This document shows positions 30,679 through 39,005 of a DNA stretch of 64,000 bases, in pieces. The notes below the pieces were generated by a model, which had not been told where the DNA came from, made no database searches, and worked only from the letters and a program-made list of their open reading frames with translations. Source of the DNA: DASZUK01 sp963844575 (GTDB lineage Bacteria; Actinomycetota; Acidimicrobiia; Acidimicrobiales; RAAP-2); NCBI GenBank assembly GCA_963844575.1, contig CAWJOU010000005.1:2232001-2296000 (forward strand), in the 5' to 3' direction. Position numbers and translations under genes: made by a program. The stretch's first letter is position 1. Each line of letters begins with the position of its first letter.

Positions 30679-33288
30679 CTACGCGCCATCGGAGAACTGC
30701 ACGCCCTTCAACGTGACCGAGCTACGGAGGGGAAGGGCCTCCGACGAGGTCCCGACCCGGATCGAATAGGCGCCGGGCAGCACCGACCAGCGACTGCCCG
30801 CGGTGTCCCAGATGGCGAAGCTCGACCGGTCGAGCCGGATGGTCGCCGTTTTCGTCTGCCCCGGTGCCAACGAGACCTTGGCGAAACCCTTCAGCTGCAT
30901 CGGCTCTGTCGTCGCCGACGGGTCCTTGACGTAGAGCTGGACGACCTCGGCGCCTTCCCGCCGGCCGGTGTTCGTCACTTCGGTCGACACCGTGTAGTCG
31001 TCGCCAGCGCCGTCGTGATGCACGTCGAGGTGGCCGAACCGGAAGGACGTGTACGAGAGGCCGAAGCCGAACGGGAACAGCGGCTGCTGGTCGTGCGCCT
31101 CGTAGTACCGGTACCCGACGTCGATCCCCTCGTCGTAGTCGGCGTTGCCGTCGACGCCGGGGAACTCGGCGGGCTGGGTAGCCGGTCCCTGGCTGTCCGT
31201 GGCCGGGAACGTGACCGGCAACCGTCCGGACGGGTCGACGTCGCCGAAGAGCAGCGCGGCGATCGCCGTCCCGTCCGCTTGGCCCGGGTACCACGCCTCG
31301 ATCACCCCGGCGACGCTCGGCAGCCACGGCATCAGGACGGGACCGCCGCTGTCCACGATGACGACCGTCCGCGGGTTCGCGGCCGCGACGGCTTCGATGA
31401 GCTGGTCCTGGTTGCCCGGCAGGGCGAGCGTCGTGCGGTCGGTGCCTTCGGTCGTCAGGCTGTTGACGAACACGAGCGCGACGTGCGAATGACGGGCCGC
31501 GGCGACGGCGGCCGGAATTGTCGCGGTTCCCGGCGGGAGCCAGCCGAGGTGGAGCCCGGGCGTGAGGCCGGCCGCGCTCGAGTACTCGATGCGGATGGCG
31601 ACGGGCACGCCCGCGCTGAGCGTGACCTGGCCCTGAAAGCTGATCAGGCTGGCGCCGAACTGCGCCAACGGTCCTTCGCTCGCCCCCGCGGTGACGAGCT
31701 GGTCGCCGTTCACGACGAGCGTCGCCGTCCCGCCGGTCGGGGCGATCGAGAACGTGTACAAGCCGGACGTCGGCGGCGTGATCGTCCCCGTCCACACCGC
31801 GGACCACGTGCCCGAGGGGGCGGCCGCCGGCGCCGACTCGAAGTCGATGGTCGGGGAGATCTCCGTGGCCGTCGCCGTACCGTCGCCGTCCGCGTTGGGG
31901 AAGTAGCTAGCCGTCAACCCCGACCCGGACCCCGACCCGGATCCCGACGACGGCGTCAGGACGTCGGAAGGCACGACGGGCAGCGGTGCGTCGCCGGCCG
32001 TGCCCTGAGCGAAGTGGACGGTGACGCCGGGCCCCGCGCTGGCCTTGATGGCGGCCAACGGCGTCACGACCGAGCCGGCCTTGGGGCGGACGAACGGCGA
32101 GCCGCCCTCGCCGACCTGGTTGTCCCGCGGGACGGCCGCGTGGCCGATGACCGCGATCGACTTGTCCGCGTGGTCCAGCGGCAGGACGCCGTGCGCGTCC
32201 TTGAGCAGCACGCTTCCCGACTCCGAGATCGTCGCCGCGAGGGCCTGGTGGGCCGCCGTCGACGCATTCTCCTTCGACGACCCGTGGTTCGCGTGGTCGA
32301 ACAGACCGGTGCCGAACACCGCCGTCAGCCACGCCCGCGCCGCGCCGTCGACGGACTGTTCGGTGATCTGTCCGGCCGCCAACGCGGCGGAGAGCGAGGC
32401 GACGGAAGAGAACGAGAGGTCGGTCCCCGCGTTGAACGCGGCGACCGGGTCGCGGATCGAGTAGACCGCGTCCGGGCCGACGATGCCGGCGAAGCCCCAG
32501 CGCCGAAGGGTGCCGAGCGTCGCCGGGTCCTGGCACGCGTACTGCCCGTTGATCTGGTTGTACGAGCACATGATGCCGAGCGCGCCACCGGCGACGACCG
32601 CGGTCTTGAACGGCGGCAGGTAGATCTCGTGCAGGGCCCGTGTCGAGACGACGTCGTTCACCGCGGCCGAACCCGGAGGCTCCCCGAACCGGTCGGTCTC
32701 CTGGTCGTAGCCGAGATAGTGCTTCACCTCGGCGACGACGTGGTTCGACTGGATGCCCCGTACCTCCGGGGCGACGAGCTGGCCGGCCAGGTACGGGTCC
32801 TCGCCGAGCGTCTCGGCCTCACGGCCCCACAACGGTGACCGCACGACGTTCACGGTCGGGCCCAGGAGCACGTTCGCCCCTCGGGTGGCGGCCTCCGCGC
32901 CGACGGCCGTACCGAAGCGACCGGCCAGGGAGCGGTCCCAGGACGCGGCGACGTTCTCCGCAGCGGGGAACGCGGTGACCGTGCCGCCGATCGGGCGGCC
33001 GTTCAGACCGACGTTGCGCACACCGTTCGGCCCGTCGGTCGCGGTAACACCCGGCACGTCGAGCGCCGGGAGCCCCTCGCCGACCGCCAACCGTTCCTTC
33101 TGCGGCAGGGTCAGCGTCGCAAGCAGCTCGTCGGCCCGTCGGGTGGCCGGCTGTTGCGGGTTCAGCCAGGGCCGAACGGCCGCCGACGCCCCGGACCTTC
33201 CGGTCAGGAACAGGCCGACGGTGAGGACGCCCAGTCCGATGCCCAGTCCGATGCCCAGTCCGATGCCCCAACGCATTCGGCGATGCAC
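30679..33288 (-). CDS. Glycoside hydrolase family 3 (beta-glucosidase-like) with PA14 domain
   Basis: 869 aa. I choose the GTG at 33288, five bases after G6, over the ATG at 33327. The signal anchor carries a GIGL repeat made by 12-bp tandem repeats (33230-33265). GH3 N-domain: ERLAVGEGLPALDVPGV, NVLLGPTVNVVRSPLWGREAETLGEDPYLA, EVKHYLGYDQET; the nucleophile region GFAGIVGPDAVYS has GPDAV where GH3 enzymes have SDW/SDY, so the catalytic Asp should be in GPDAV. A PA14-like domain lies at about 470-600 (GLTASYFPNADGDG ... WSAVWTGTITPP), then a GH3 C-domain and an FnIII-like end (TVSTEVTNTGRREGAEVVQLYV). Secreted or membrane-anchored. Confidence 0.88.
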   Translation of the reverse strand: MHRRMRWGIGLGIGLGIGLGVLTVGLFLTGRSGASAAVRPWLNPQQPATRRADELLATLTLPQKERLAVGEGLPALDVPGVTATDGPNGVRNVGLNGRPIGGTVTAFPAAENVAASWDRSLAGRFGTAVGAEAATRGANVLLGPTVNVVRSPLWGREAETLGEDPYLAGQLVAPEVRGIQSNHVVAEVKHYLGYDQETDRFGEPPGSAAVNDVVSTRALHEIYLPPFKTAVVAGGALGIMCSYNQINGQYACQDPATLGTLRRWGFAGIVGPDAVYSIRDPVAAFNAGTDLSFSSVASLSAALAAGQITEQSVDGAARAWLTAVFGTGLFDHANHGSSKENASTAAHQALAATISESGSVLLKDAHGVLPLDHADKSIAVIGHAAVPRDNQVGEGGSPFVRPKAGSVVTPLAAIKASAGPGVTVHFAQGTAGDAPLPVVPSDVLTPSSGSGSGSGSGLTASYFPNADGDGTATATEISPTIDFESAPAAAPSGTWSAVWTGTITPPTSGLYTFSIAPTGGTATLVVNGDQLVTAGASEGPLAQFGASLISFQGQVTLSAGVPVAIRIEYSSAAGLTPGLHLGWLPPGTATIPAAVAAARHSHVALVFVNSLTTEGTDRTTLALPGNQDQLIEAVAAANPRTVVIVDSGGPVLMPWLPSVAGVIEAWYPGQADGTAIAALLFGDVDPSGRLPVTFPATDSQGPATQPAEFPGVDGNADYDEGIDVGYRYYEAHDQQPLFPFGFGLSYTSFRFGHLDVHHDGAGDDYTVSTEVTNTGRREGAEVVQLYVKDPSATTEPMQLKGFAKVSLAPGQTKTATIRLDRSSFAIWDTAGSRWSVLPGAYSIRVGTSSEALPLRSSVTLKGVQFSDGA

Positions 33289-33447
33289 TGCGTCCCCCCG
33301 ATCGACGATTGCCCCCCCGGGCCGCACGCCTCGGTTACGGTACCGCTGCCGACAGGGTCCTTGTCGACGGTGGTCGGATCGCCGATGATCTGGTCACGCC
33401 GGTGCCGGCGGGTCGCCCGACCTCCGCCGGCCAGAGGGGGGAACCAG

Positions 33448-34095
33448 ATGATCCTCGACCTGGTGCTCACCGCGCTGGCGATCACGTTCCAGCCATTGCC
33501 GCTTCTGGCGTTCATTCTCGTCCTGAGCGCCGACCGCGGGCTTCGAAAGGGCCTGGCGTTCCTCGCCGGCTGGCTGCTGTCTCTGATCGTCGTCATCGCC
33601 GTCGCGGTCGCGCTCACCGGCGGGCAGCCGGTGCAGACGAACAGCGCGCCGTCGACCGCCGGACTGGCCATCAAGCTGGCCATCGGCGTGTTCCTGGTCG
33701 TCTGGGGTGCGCACCACCGGAAGAAGATCGGTCGTCCGATGACCCAGCCGAAATGGATGGGGCGCCTCGACACCATCTCGCTCCCGTTCGCGGTGGGGCT
33801 CGGGGCGTTCCTCCAACCATGGCCGCTGGTCTTCGCCGGTGCCGTCACCGTGCTCGACGCCCAGGTCGCCAATGCCGGTGAGGTTGCGGCGCTCGTCGGG
33901 TTCTGTCTCCTGGCGTCCTCGACCCTCCTGGCGATCGAGCTCCACGCCGCCTTCTCGCCGGAGGCGGCCCGCCGTCGCCTGGCTTCCCTTCGCCAGTGGA
34001 TCAGCAGCCATCGAGATCAAGCCGTCGTCGTCATCTCGCTCTTGCTCGGCTTCTGGCTGATGGGGAACAGCATCTACCTGTTGGCCGGAGGCTGA
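33448..34095 (+). CDS. GAP-family (Sap/LysE-like) membrane protein
   Basis: 215 aa from the ATG at 33448 with AGGGGGG before it. Six membrane segments: LVLTALAITFQPLPLLAFILVLS, FLAGWLLSLIVVIAVAVALTG, GLAIKLAIGVFLVVWGAHHR, then TISLPFAVGLGAFLQPWPLVFAGAVTVLDA, EVAALVGFCLLASSTLLAIEL and VVVISLLLGFWLMGNSIYLL. This is the layout of the GAP family named from mycobacterial Sap, which helps export glycolipids; the role here is unknown. Confidence 0.75.
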   Translation: MILDLVLTALAITFQPLPLLAFILVLSADRGLRKGLAFLAGWLLSLIVVIAVAVALTGGQPVQTNSAPSTAGLAIKLAIGVFLVVWGAHHRKKIGRPMTQPKWMGRLDTISLPFAVGLGAFLQPWPLVFAGAVTVLDAQVANAGEVAALVGFCLLASSTLLAIELHAAFSPEAARRRLASLRQWISSHRDQAVVVISLLLGFWLMGNSIYLLAGG

Positions 34096-34113
34096 CGAGA
34101 GCGCTGACGTGCG

Positions 34114-34153
34114 GTGACAGAGGGGAGGGAACGGCCGGCCTCCCCTCTGTCAC
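34114..34153 (+). terminator. Perfect 15-bp hairpin after the GAP gene
   Basis: Left arm 34114-34128 (GTGACAGAGGGGAGG), right arm 34139-34153, 10-nt loop; no U-tract. It lies 19 bp after the stop codon. Such hairpins often end transcripts in high-GC bacteria. Confidence 0.7.
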
Positions 34154-34645
34154 GGCCTCACCGCCGACACTCGTACCGAGATGCCCGGACGCCGCGTCGG
34201 CGTCCCGGCAGTGACGATCTCGGCCCGTGACTACGAGCCGGTCACGGTGAGTGCGAAGTGAGGCGATTGCTCCCACCGGGTCAGCGGTGGGTCTCGACTT
34301 CTGCTGCAGGTCATCAGAGCGTGTGGGTCACTTGATGGGAAAGCGGCGTAGATCACCGCCGTACCATTTTGTTTCACTTCCCTCAACCACCATGCGACCA
34401 TAGGTGACTTGAAGTGTCAAGGTTTTACCCATCAAAGATAGAATCTTCTATGAAGGTGAAGTTCTAGATTTCATATCGTGAGATGGTGTCTGCGCCAAGG
34501 AGCCCCAGTGCGCCACGCCCGGCGTGCGCTGGAGGGAGAAGGGGACGACCGCCCCCTCGATCGAGAGGCCGAGGGTCGTGCCGACGAGGCCAGCGATGCC
34601 GCCGCTCGTTGGTCGGGTAAATGGGTCGCTTGATAGGATTGTCGG
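34154..34645. promoter_or_regulatory. Long intergenic region with an AT-rich patch and a dyad
   Basis: About 490 bp without a supported gene. 34358-34480 is AT-rich and contains ATAGAA-TC-TTCTAT (34438-34451), a likely operator. A weak minus-strand ORF (34464-34655) ends GLLGADTISRYEI but shows no family. The alcohol dehydrogenase promoter is at its right end. Confidence 0.4.
34634..34639 (+). promoter_or_regulatory. -10 hexamer TAGGAT, leaderless dehydrogenase gene
   Basis: First T is 12 nt before the GTG at 34646; no SD precedes it. Confidence 0.55.
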
Positions 34646-35707
34646 GTGGCGGCAACGATGCGGGCAGCTCGGCTGTGCGGGCGACTGGACCTGCGGGTGG
34701 AAGACGTCGCGATCCCCGAGCCCGGCCCGGGACAGGTGGCGGTGGCGGTGGCCCACAACGGCCTGTGCGGCACGGACCTGCACGAGTATTTCGCCGGGCC
34801 GACGGTCTGCACCGACGTCCCGCACCCGCTTACCGGTGCGGTGTTGCCACAGGTCATGGGGCACGAGTTCGCGGGCACGGTCGCCGAGGTCGGTGACGGC
34901 GTGACCGGGGTCGTGGTCGGCGACCGGGTCTGCGTCGAGCCGATCTACAGCTGCGGTCACTGTGCGGCGTGCGTCGACGGCTACCAGTGCCTGTGCCCGG
35001 TGATGACCGCCCACGGCTGCGCGGCGCCCGGCGGTGGGCTGTCGGAGCGGACGGTCGTGCCCGGGGAGTCGGTGCACCGGCTGCCGGACGACCTGTCGCT
35101 GGTCCACGGCGCGCTGGTCGAACCGCTGGCCGTGGCGTACAACGGCGTCGCGTTGTCCGAGATCCGGCCGGACGACGTCGCGGTCGTGTTCGGCGCCGGC
35201 CCGATCGGCATCGGGACGTTCCTCTGTCTCGGCTGGGCCGGGGTCGAGCGGGTGGTCATGGTCGAGCCGTCGGCGGCCCGCCGCCGGGCGGTCTCGTCGC
35301 TCGGGGCGGACGACGTGCTCGACCCGGCGGTCGACGACGTGCCGGACGTGCTCCGCCGACGGACCGGCGGCCGCGGCGCGGCGGTCGCCTTCGACGCGGC
35401 CGGGTCGCCGGCGGCGTTCGACGTCGCGCTGCGCACGGTCGCGCCGAGGGGCCGGATGGTCGTGATGGCGGTGTACGAGGACGACGTGTCGTGGAACCCG
35501 ATGAGCCTGCTGCGGACCCAGCTCCACCTGGTCGGATCGCTCGGCTATCGACAGGGCGTGTTCGACGACGTCATCGGCCACCTGACCGCGACGCCGGTGC
35601 CGACCGCGCCGTGGGTCGACCACGTCCCGCTTGACCGGGTCCTCGAGGGGCTCGCGGCGCTGCGCCGCGGCGAGGCGATCAAGCTGCTGGTCGACCTGCC
35701 GGGCTGA
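34646..35707 (+). CDS. Zinc-dependent alcohol dehydrogenase (butanediol-dehydrogenase-like)
   Basis: 353 aa MDR protein. Catalytic zinc ligands: Cys in NGLCGTDLHEY and the GHE of MGHEFAGTVAEVGDGV. Structural zinc: CGHCAACVDGYQCLC. Rossmann motif VVFGAGPIGIGTFL. Sequence order and the long HPLTG insertion resemble 2,3-butanediol or related secondary-alcohol dehydrogenases; the exact substrate cannot be read. NAD(P) preference is unclear. GTG 34646 fits the leaderless promoter; ATG 34658 is an alternative. Confidence 0.88.
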   Translation: MAATMRAARLCGRLDLRVEDVAIPEPGPGQVAVAVAHNGLCGTDLHEYFAGPTVCTDVPHPLTGAVLPQVMGHEFAGTVAEVGDGVTGVVVGDRVCVEPIYSCGHCAACVDGYQCLCPVMTAHGCAAPGGGLSERTVVPGESVHRLPDDLSLVHGALVEPLAVAYNGVALSEIRPDDVAVVFGAGPIGIGTFLCLGWAGVERVVMVEPSAARRRAVSSLGADDVLDPAVDDVPDVLRRRTGGRGAAVAFDAAGSPAAFDVALRTVAPRGRMVVMAVYEDDVSWNPMSLLRTQLHLVGSLGYRQGVFDDVIGHLTATPVPTAPWVDHVPLDRVLEGLAALRRGEAIKLLVDLPG

Positions 35708-35743
35708 GGGCCTCGAGCAACGGGGGTTTTGGGCCACGGACGC

Positions 35744-35806
35744 GGCGAAACCCCCGGAACGATGTCGCCGGGGGTTTCGCCGAAGGCCCCGGTGGTCCCC
35801 GGGGCC
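35744..35806. terminator. Two tandem hairpins between convergent genes
   Basis: Perfect 14-bp stem 35744-35757 with 35768-35781 (GGCGAAACCCCCGG arms, 10-nt loop), then GGCCCCGG/CCGGGGCC at 35785-35792 and 35799-35806. It probably ends transcription from both sides. Confidence 0.7.
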
Positions 35807-35920
35807 GGAACAGCCGAAGCCAACGCTCCGGTCAGATACGACCGCTCCATGGGCTCCGCCGCGAGGCGCCCACCGGGGAGTTGAGCGGTCGCGGTCGACG
35901 GTGATACGTGGGGTCGGTGG

Positions 35921-37918
35921 CTACGCCTTCGTCGGTACCGCGCCGACGACGTTGGTGACGTCGGCACCGACCTGGGGCAGCGAGCCTTCGAACGACGCGT
36001 CGCCATAAGCGAAGATCCCGCCGTCGGCACCGATCAGCCAGTAGCCGTTGTCGTCGCTCGTCGGAACGAGGCCGATGACCGGACGGGCCGGGGTCACGCC
36101 GGACTGGGGCAGTGAGCCGAAGTAGCTGGCGTCGCCGTACGCGTAGACGCTGCCGTTCTGGGTCACGACCCAGTAGCCGCGGCCGTCGGGGGTCGAGTCG
36201 ATCCCCGACACCGGCGACGGCGCTCCGGTCGTGTACCCATAGTTCGTCGCGTCGCCGAACTGGTAGACGCGGCCTGTGCTCGTCACCAGCCAGTACCCAC
36301 CGTCGTCGGGGGTGGCCGCAATGCCGACGACGTCGTCGACGCTGATGCCGCTGCCGGGCAGCGAGCCGAGGTAGGGGGCGTCGCCGAAGCTGAAGACGCC
36401 GCCGTCGGCCCCGACGAGGAAGTAGCCGCCGTTGTCCGACGTCGGGACGATGCCGCGAATGTCGTCGACCGTGACGTGGTCACCGGGCAGCGAGCCGAGG
36501 TAGGGGGCGTCGCCGAAGCTGAAGACGCCGCCATCGGCCCCGACGAGGAAGTAGCCGGTATCCGACGGCGTCGGCACCATGCCGACGACGTCGGCGACGC
36601 TGACATGGTCACCGGGCAGCGAACCGTAGTAGCCGCCGGACTGGCCGACCGGGAAGACGAAGACACCGCCGTCCGATCCGACCATGTCGTAGCCGGAGGA
36701 CGGCCCCGCCGGCGTCGGTGCGGGGGGTGGCGTCGGTACGACGTAGGTAAACCGATCGGCCGGGCCCGTCGGGCTGGACCCGTCGGCGGTCACGACCCGG
36801 ACGTCGACGGTGCCCGCGCTGCCGGGTGGCGCGGTGGCGGTGATCGACTGGCCGTTGGCCGAGAACGACGTCGCCGGCGTTGTCCCGAAGTCGACCGCGG
36901 TCACCGGCGGGTACGGCGACGCGAGGTAGGTGCCGCCGATCGTCACGTCCGTCCCGCCGGCGGTGCTGCCCTGGCTCGGACTGACGGACGTCACCGCCGG
37001 TTTCGGTGTGCCGTAGAAGACGGAGAAGCCGCCGGTCGCCGGAGCGCCGGGGTAGGCGATGATCCGTGTGTGGGGGCTGGCCACCATGAAGATCGGCGTC
37101 AGTGTGAAGTCTGTTGTCGAGCTGGCCAGGAACGCTGTCGTGAACTGCACGCTCCCGAAGTCGGCCAACGTCGACTGGCTTGTCGACACGGTGGGGGCTT
37201 CTTCGATCCACTCTGCCGAGGTAGTCGGTCCTGTGTAGGCGGTCGCACCGCCGAATGTCCACCCTTTCGTCGTGTCCTTGATGTCGACGACCCATGTGGT
37301 GGCGGTTGTCTCCTTGTAGATCTCGGCGGTCATCTGGTCGCCAGCCGAGACGGGATCGGTGATGGGGATGGCGACGGGATCTGTCGGCAGGACCTCGTAC
37401 CAGGCGAAGTACTGCGGTGTTGTCGCCGTGGCCTGCGCGGTTCCGACCTGGATGAGGTCGGTGTTCCCCCAGCCGTCGATGCCGATCCACGTGGCCGAGT
37501 ACTCGGGTGTCGGGGATGGCTGGACGGCCGGCACGGTCCAGTGGCTGGCGATCCCGTCGAAGGTGCCGCCGGTGGCGACCGTGCCGGACCAGTTGGTGGT
37601 CGCCGCGCTGCCGGCGGCGACCTTGGCGTCGGGTTGGTGACCGCCGATCCGGTGGGCGAGGTCCGGCCCCGGGCTGGGTGCGGTGCCGCCGCCGATAGAG
37701 GCGGGGAGCGGGGTGGACGGCGCCGCGGTCGCGCCGGGGAGCTGTCGGACGACGGTCACGCCGTCGTGGGAAGAGACCGGGCTGGCGGACGTCGCCGCGC
37801 CAGCGTGGTCGGCTACGACGGTGGTCGACCCGACGATCGGTCCGACGGTGACGAGTACGCCGAGCACCGGCGCGGTCCATCGACGCGGGCGGGACCGGTG
37901 ACGATCCGATCGCTTCAT
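35921..37918 (-). CDS. Secreted G1-family (eqolisin) peptidase with IPT/TIG domain and six C-terminal repeats
   Basis: 665 aa. Residues 1-41 are a signal peptide (VLGVLVTVGPIVGSTTVVA...AGA). Residues 100-310 are a G1 glutamic peptidase: NWSGTVATGG, TWIGIDGWGNTDLIQVGT with the catalytic Gln, and SAEWIEEAPTV with the catalytic Glu. Then an IPT/TIG domain (PAVTSVSPSQGSTAGGTDVTIGG) and a Pro-rich linker. The end is six copies of a ~43-residue repeat (GYFLVGADGGVFSFGDAPY). The repeats match those of the 58368-60599 gene. It is an extracellular acid-type protease with a probable surface-binding or propeller-like module. Confidence 0.82.
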   Translation of the reverse strand: MKRSDRHRSRPRRWTAPVLGVLVTVGPIVGSTTVVADHAGAATSASPVSSHDGVTVVRQLPGATAAPSTPLPASIGGGTAPSPGPDLAHRIGGHQPDAKVAAGSAATTNWSGTVATGGTFDGIASHWTVPAVQPSPTPEYSATWIGIDGWGNTDLIQVGTAQATATTPQYFAWYEVLPTDPVAIPITDPVSAGDQMTAEIYKETTATTWVVDIKDTTKGWTFGGATAYTGPTTSAEWIEEAPTVSTSQSTLADFGSVQFTTAFLASSTTDFTLTPIFMVASPHTRIIAYPGAPATGGFSVFYGTPKPAVTSVSPSQGSTAGGTDVTIGGTYLASPYPPVTAVDFGTTPATSFSANGQSITATAPPGSAGTVDVRVVTADGSSPTGPADRFTYVVPTPPPAPTPAGPSSGYDMVGSDGGVFVFPVGQSGGYYGSLPGDHVSVADVVGMVPTPSDTGYFLVGADGGVFSFGDAPYLGSLPGDHVTVDDIRGIVPTSDNGGYFLVGADGGVFSFGDAPYLGSLPGSGISVDDVVGIAATPDDGGYWLVTSTGRVYQFGDATNYGYTTGAPSPVSGIDSTPDGRGYWVVTQNGSVYAYGDASYFGSLPQSGVTPARPVIGLVPTSDDNGYWLIGADGGIFAYGDASFEGSLPQVGADVTNVVGAVPTKA

Positions 37919-38082
37919 GTCGTCCGTTCCTTTCGGTGTCGCCCGCCGTTGGATCGGAGACTCTAACGAGGACGCCGCGGCCGGTGGCGTACGGTCACCC
38001 GTTGGTCACACGGCGGCCGGCGACGACGGCGGCGACCGATCGAGCGCGCCGGTCGGCGGTGGCCACCGGACGGACGGGACGA

Positions 38083-38466
38083 TCAGGCCCGGCGCCGCTC
38101 CATGGACTCCTCGGCCCGGCGGTCCGGCCCACTGTCGTGGTGCGGGACCGTGAAGCGGTCGCTGGTCCGACGGCGAGGGGTGTACGGCCCGGGGCCGGCG
38201 AGGAAGACGAGGACGTCGCCGATCGACTGCGCCTGGCCGGTGTTGTCGGGGAGCGGCTCGGCGGCCTGGACCTCGTACCGGTTGCGGCGGCCCTCCTTCG
38301 TCTTCACGAGGTAGCCGGTGTCGATGAGGTCGGTCACGATGTCGTACGCCCGGCGCTCGGTGATGCCGAGCCGCATGGCGATGTCACGCAGGCGGACATC
38401 GGGGTCCTGGGTGATGCACAGGAGGACCCGACCATGGTTCGTCACGAAACCCCACTGCGTCGTCAT
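38083..38466 (-). CDS. Winged-helix (ArsR/MarR-like) regulator
   Basis: 127 aa from an ATG with AAGGA before it. WGFVTNHGRVLLCITQDPDVRLRDIAMRLGITERRAYDIVTDLIDTGYLVKTKEGRRNRYEV is a complete winged helix with wing KEGRRNRY. The remaining 55 residues are Pro/Arg-rich and disordered. TAAGAT in the AT-rich upstream region (about 38502-38507) is a likely -10. The target is unknown; it is divergent from nothing close. Confidence 0.78.
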   Translation of the reverse strand: MTTQWGFVTNHGRVLLCITQDPDVRLRDIAMRLGITERRAYDIVTDLIDTGYLVKTKEGRRNRYEVQAAEPLPDNTGQAQSIGDVLVFLAGPGPYTPRRRTSDRFTVPHHDSGPDRRAEESMERRRA

Positions 38467-39005
38467 CGCCCGTCCTTCTGATCAGACCCTCGACGGAAAT
38501 ATCTTACTTGTCTTTTAGTGCGACAGTTTAGCGGTCCGCGGGCGCCGCGGGGGGACGGTCTGTCCTGGTGGCGGCTTGATACATCCTGACCAGGCCAAAA
38601 TTCCCAAATTCCCCCCTAGCCATCCTCGATTCGGCCGTGTACACTTCCGAGAGATTCCTGAAATAAGTTACAGGGTTCCGATTACAGGAGTATTCCTGCC
38701 TCAAGGGGCGGGGAATCGAAATCGACGGTTCAGCGACCACCAGGGAGGAAGCTGACGATGACGACGACGATCGGACCACGAGCTCTGCCACGGCGGGATT
38801 CCGTGGCACAGGTCAGGCGGGCATTGGTCGGAATGCTCCGCTTGTCGGGCGGGAGGTACGACTGGCCGCGATGGTCGTACCTCCCGCCCCCTACTTCCGT
38901 CGGCCAGTGGTCGACGGTTCGCCTCACCGCCGGTAGGCGGCTGGCTCCTTGTTACGTGCGGAGTAACGCAAACCCGAGAAGTTGACCCGAGAAAGGCCAC
39001 CCATC
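38467..39005 (+). promoter_or_regulatory. Long leader with a 16-bp hairpin before the beta-helix gene
   Basis: Nearly 540 bp. 38577-38700 is AT-richer and likely carries the promoter. A 75-codon ORF from 38758 (MTTTIGPRALPRRDSV) has an upstream GGGAGGAAG and might be a leader peptide. Within it lies a perfect hairpin with arms 38847-38862 and 38874-38889 (GGGCGGGAGGTACGAC). The setup could be an attenuator. Confidence 0.4.

Noticed and set aside
31015..32838. 607-codon open frame opposite the GH3 gene
   Set aside because: Antisense shadow with low-complexity Arg/Gly/Asp runs and no motif; the GH3 frame has clear domains.
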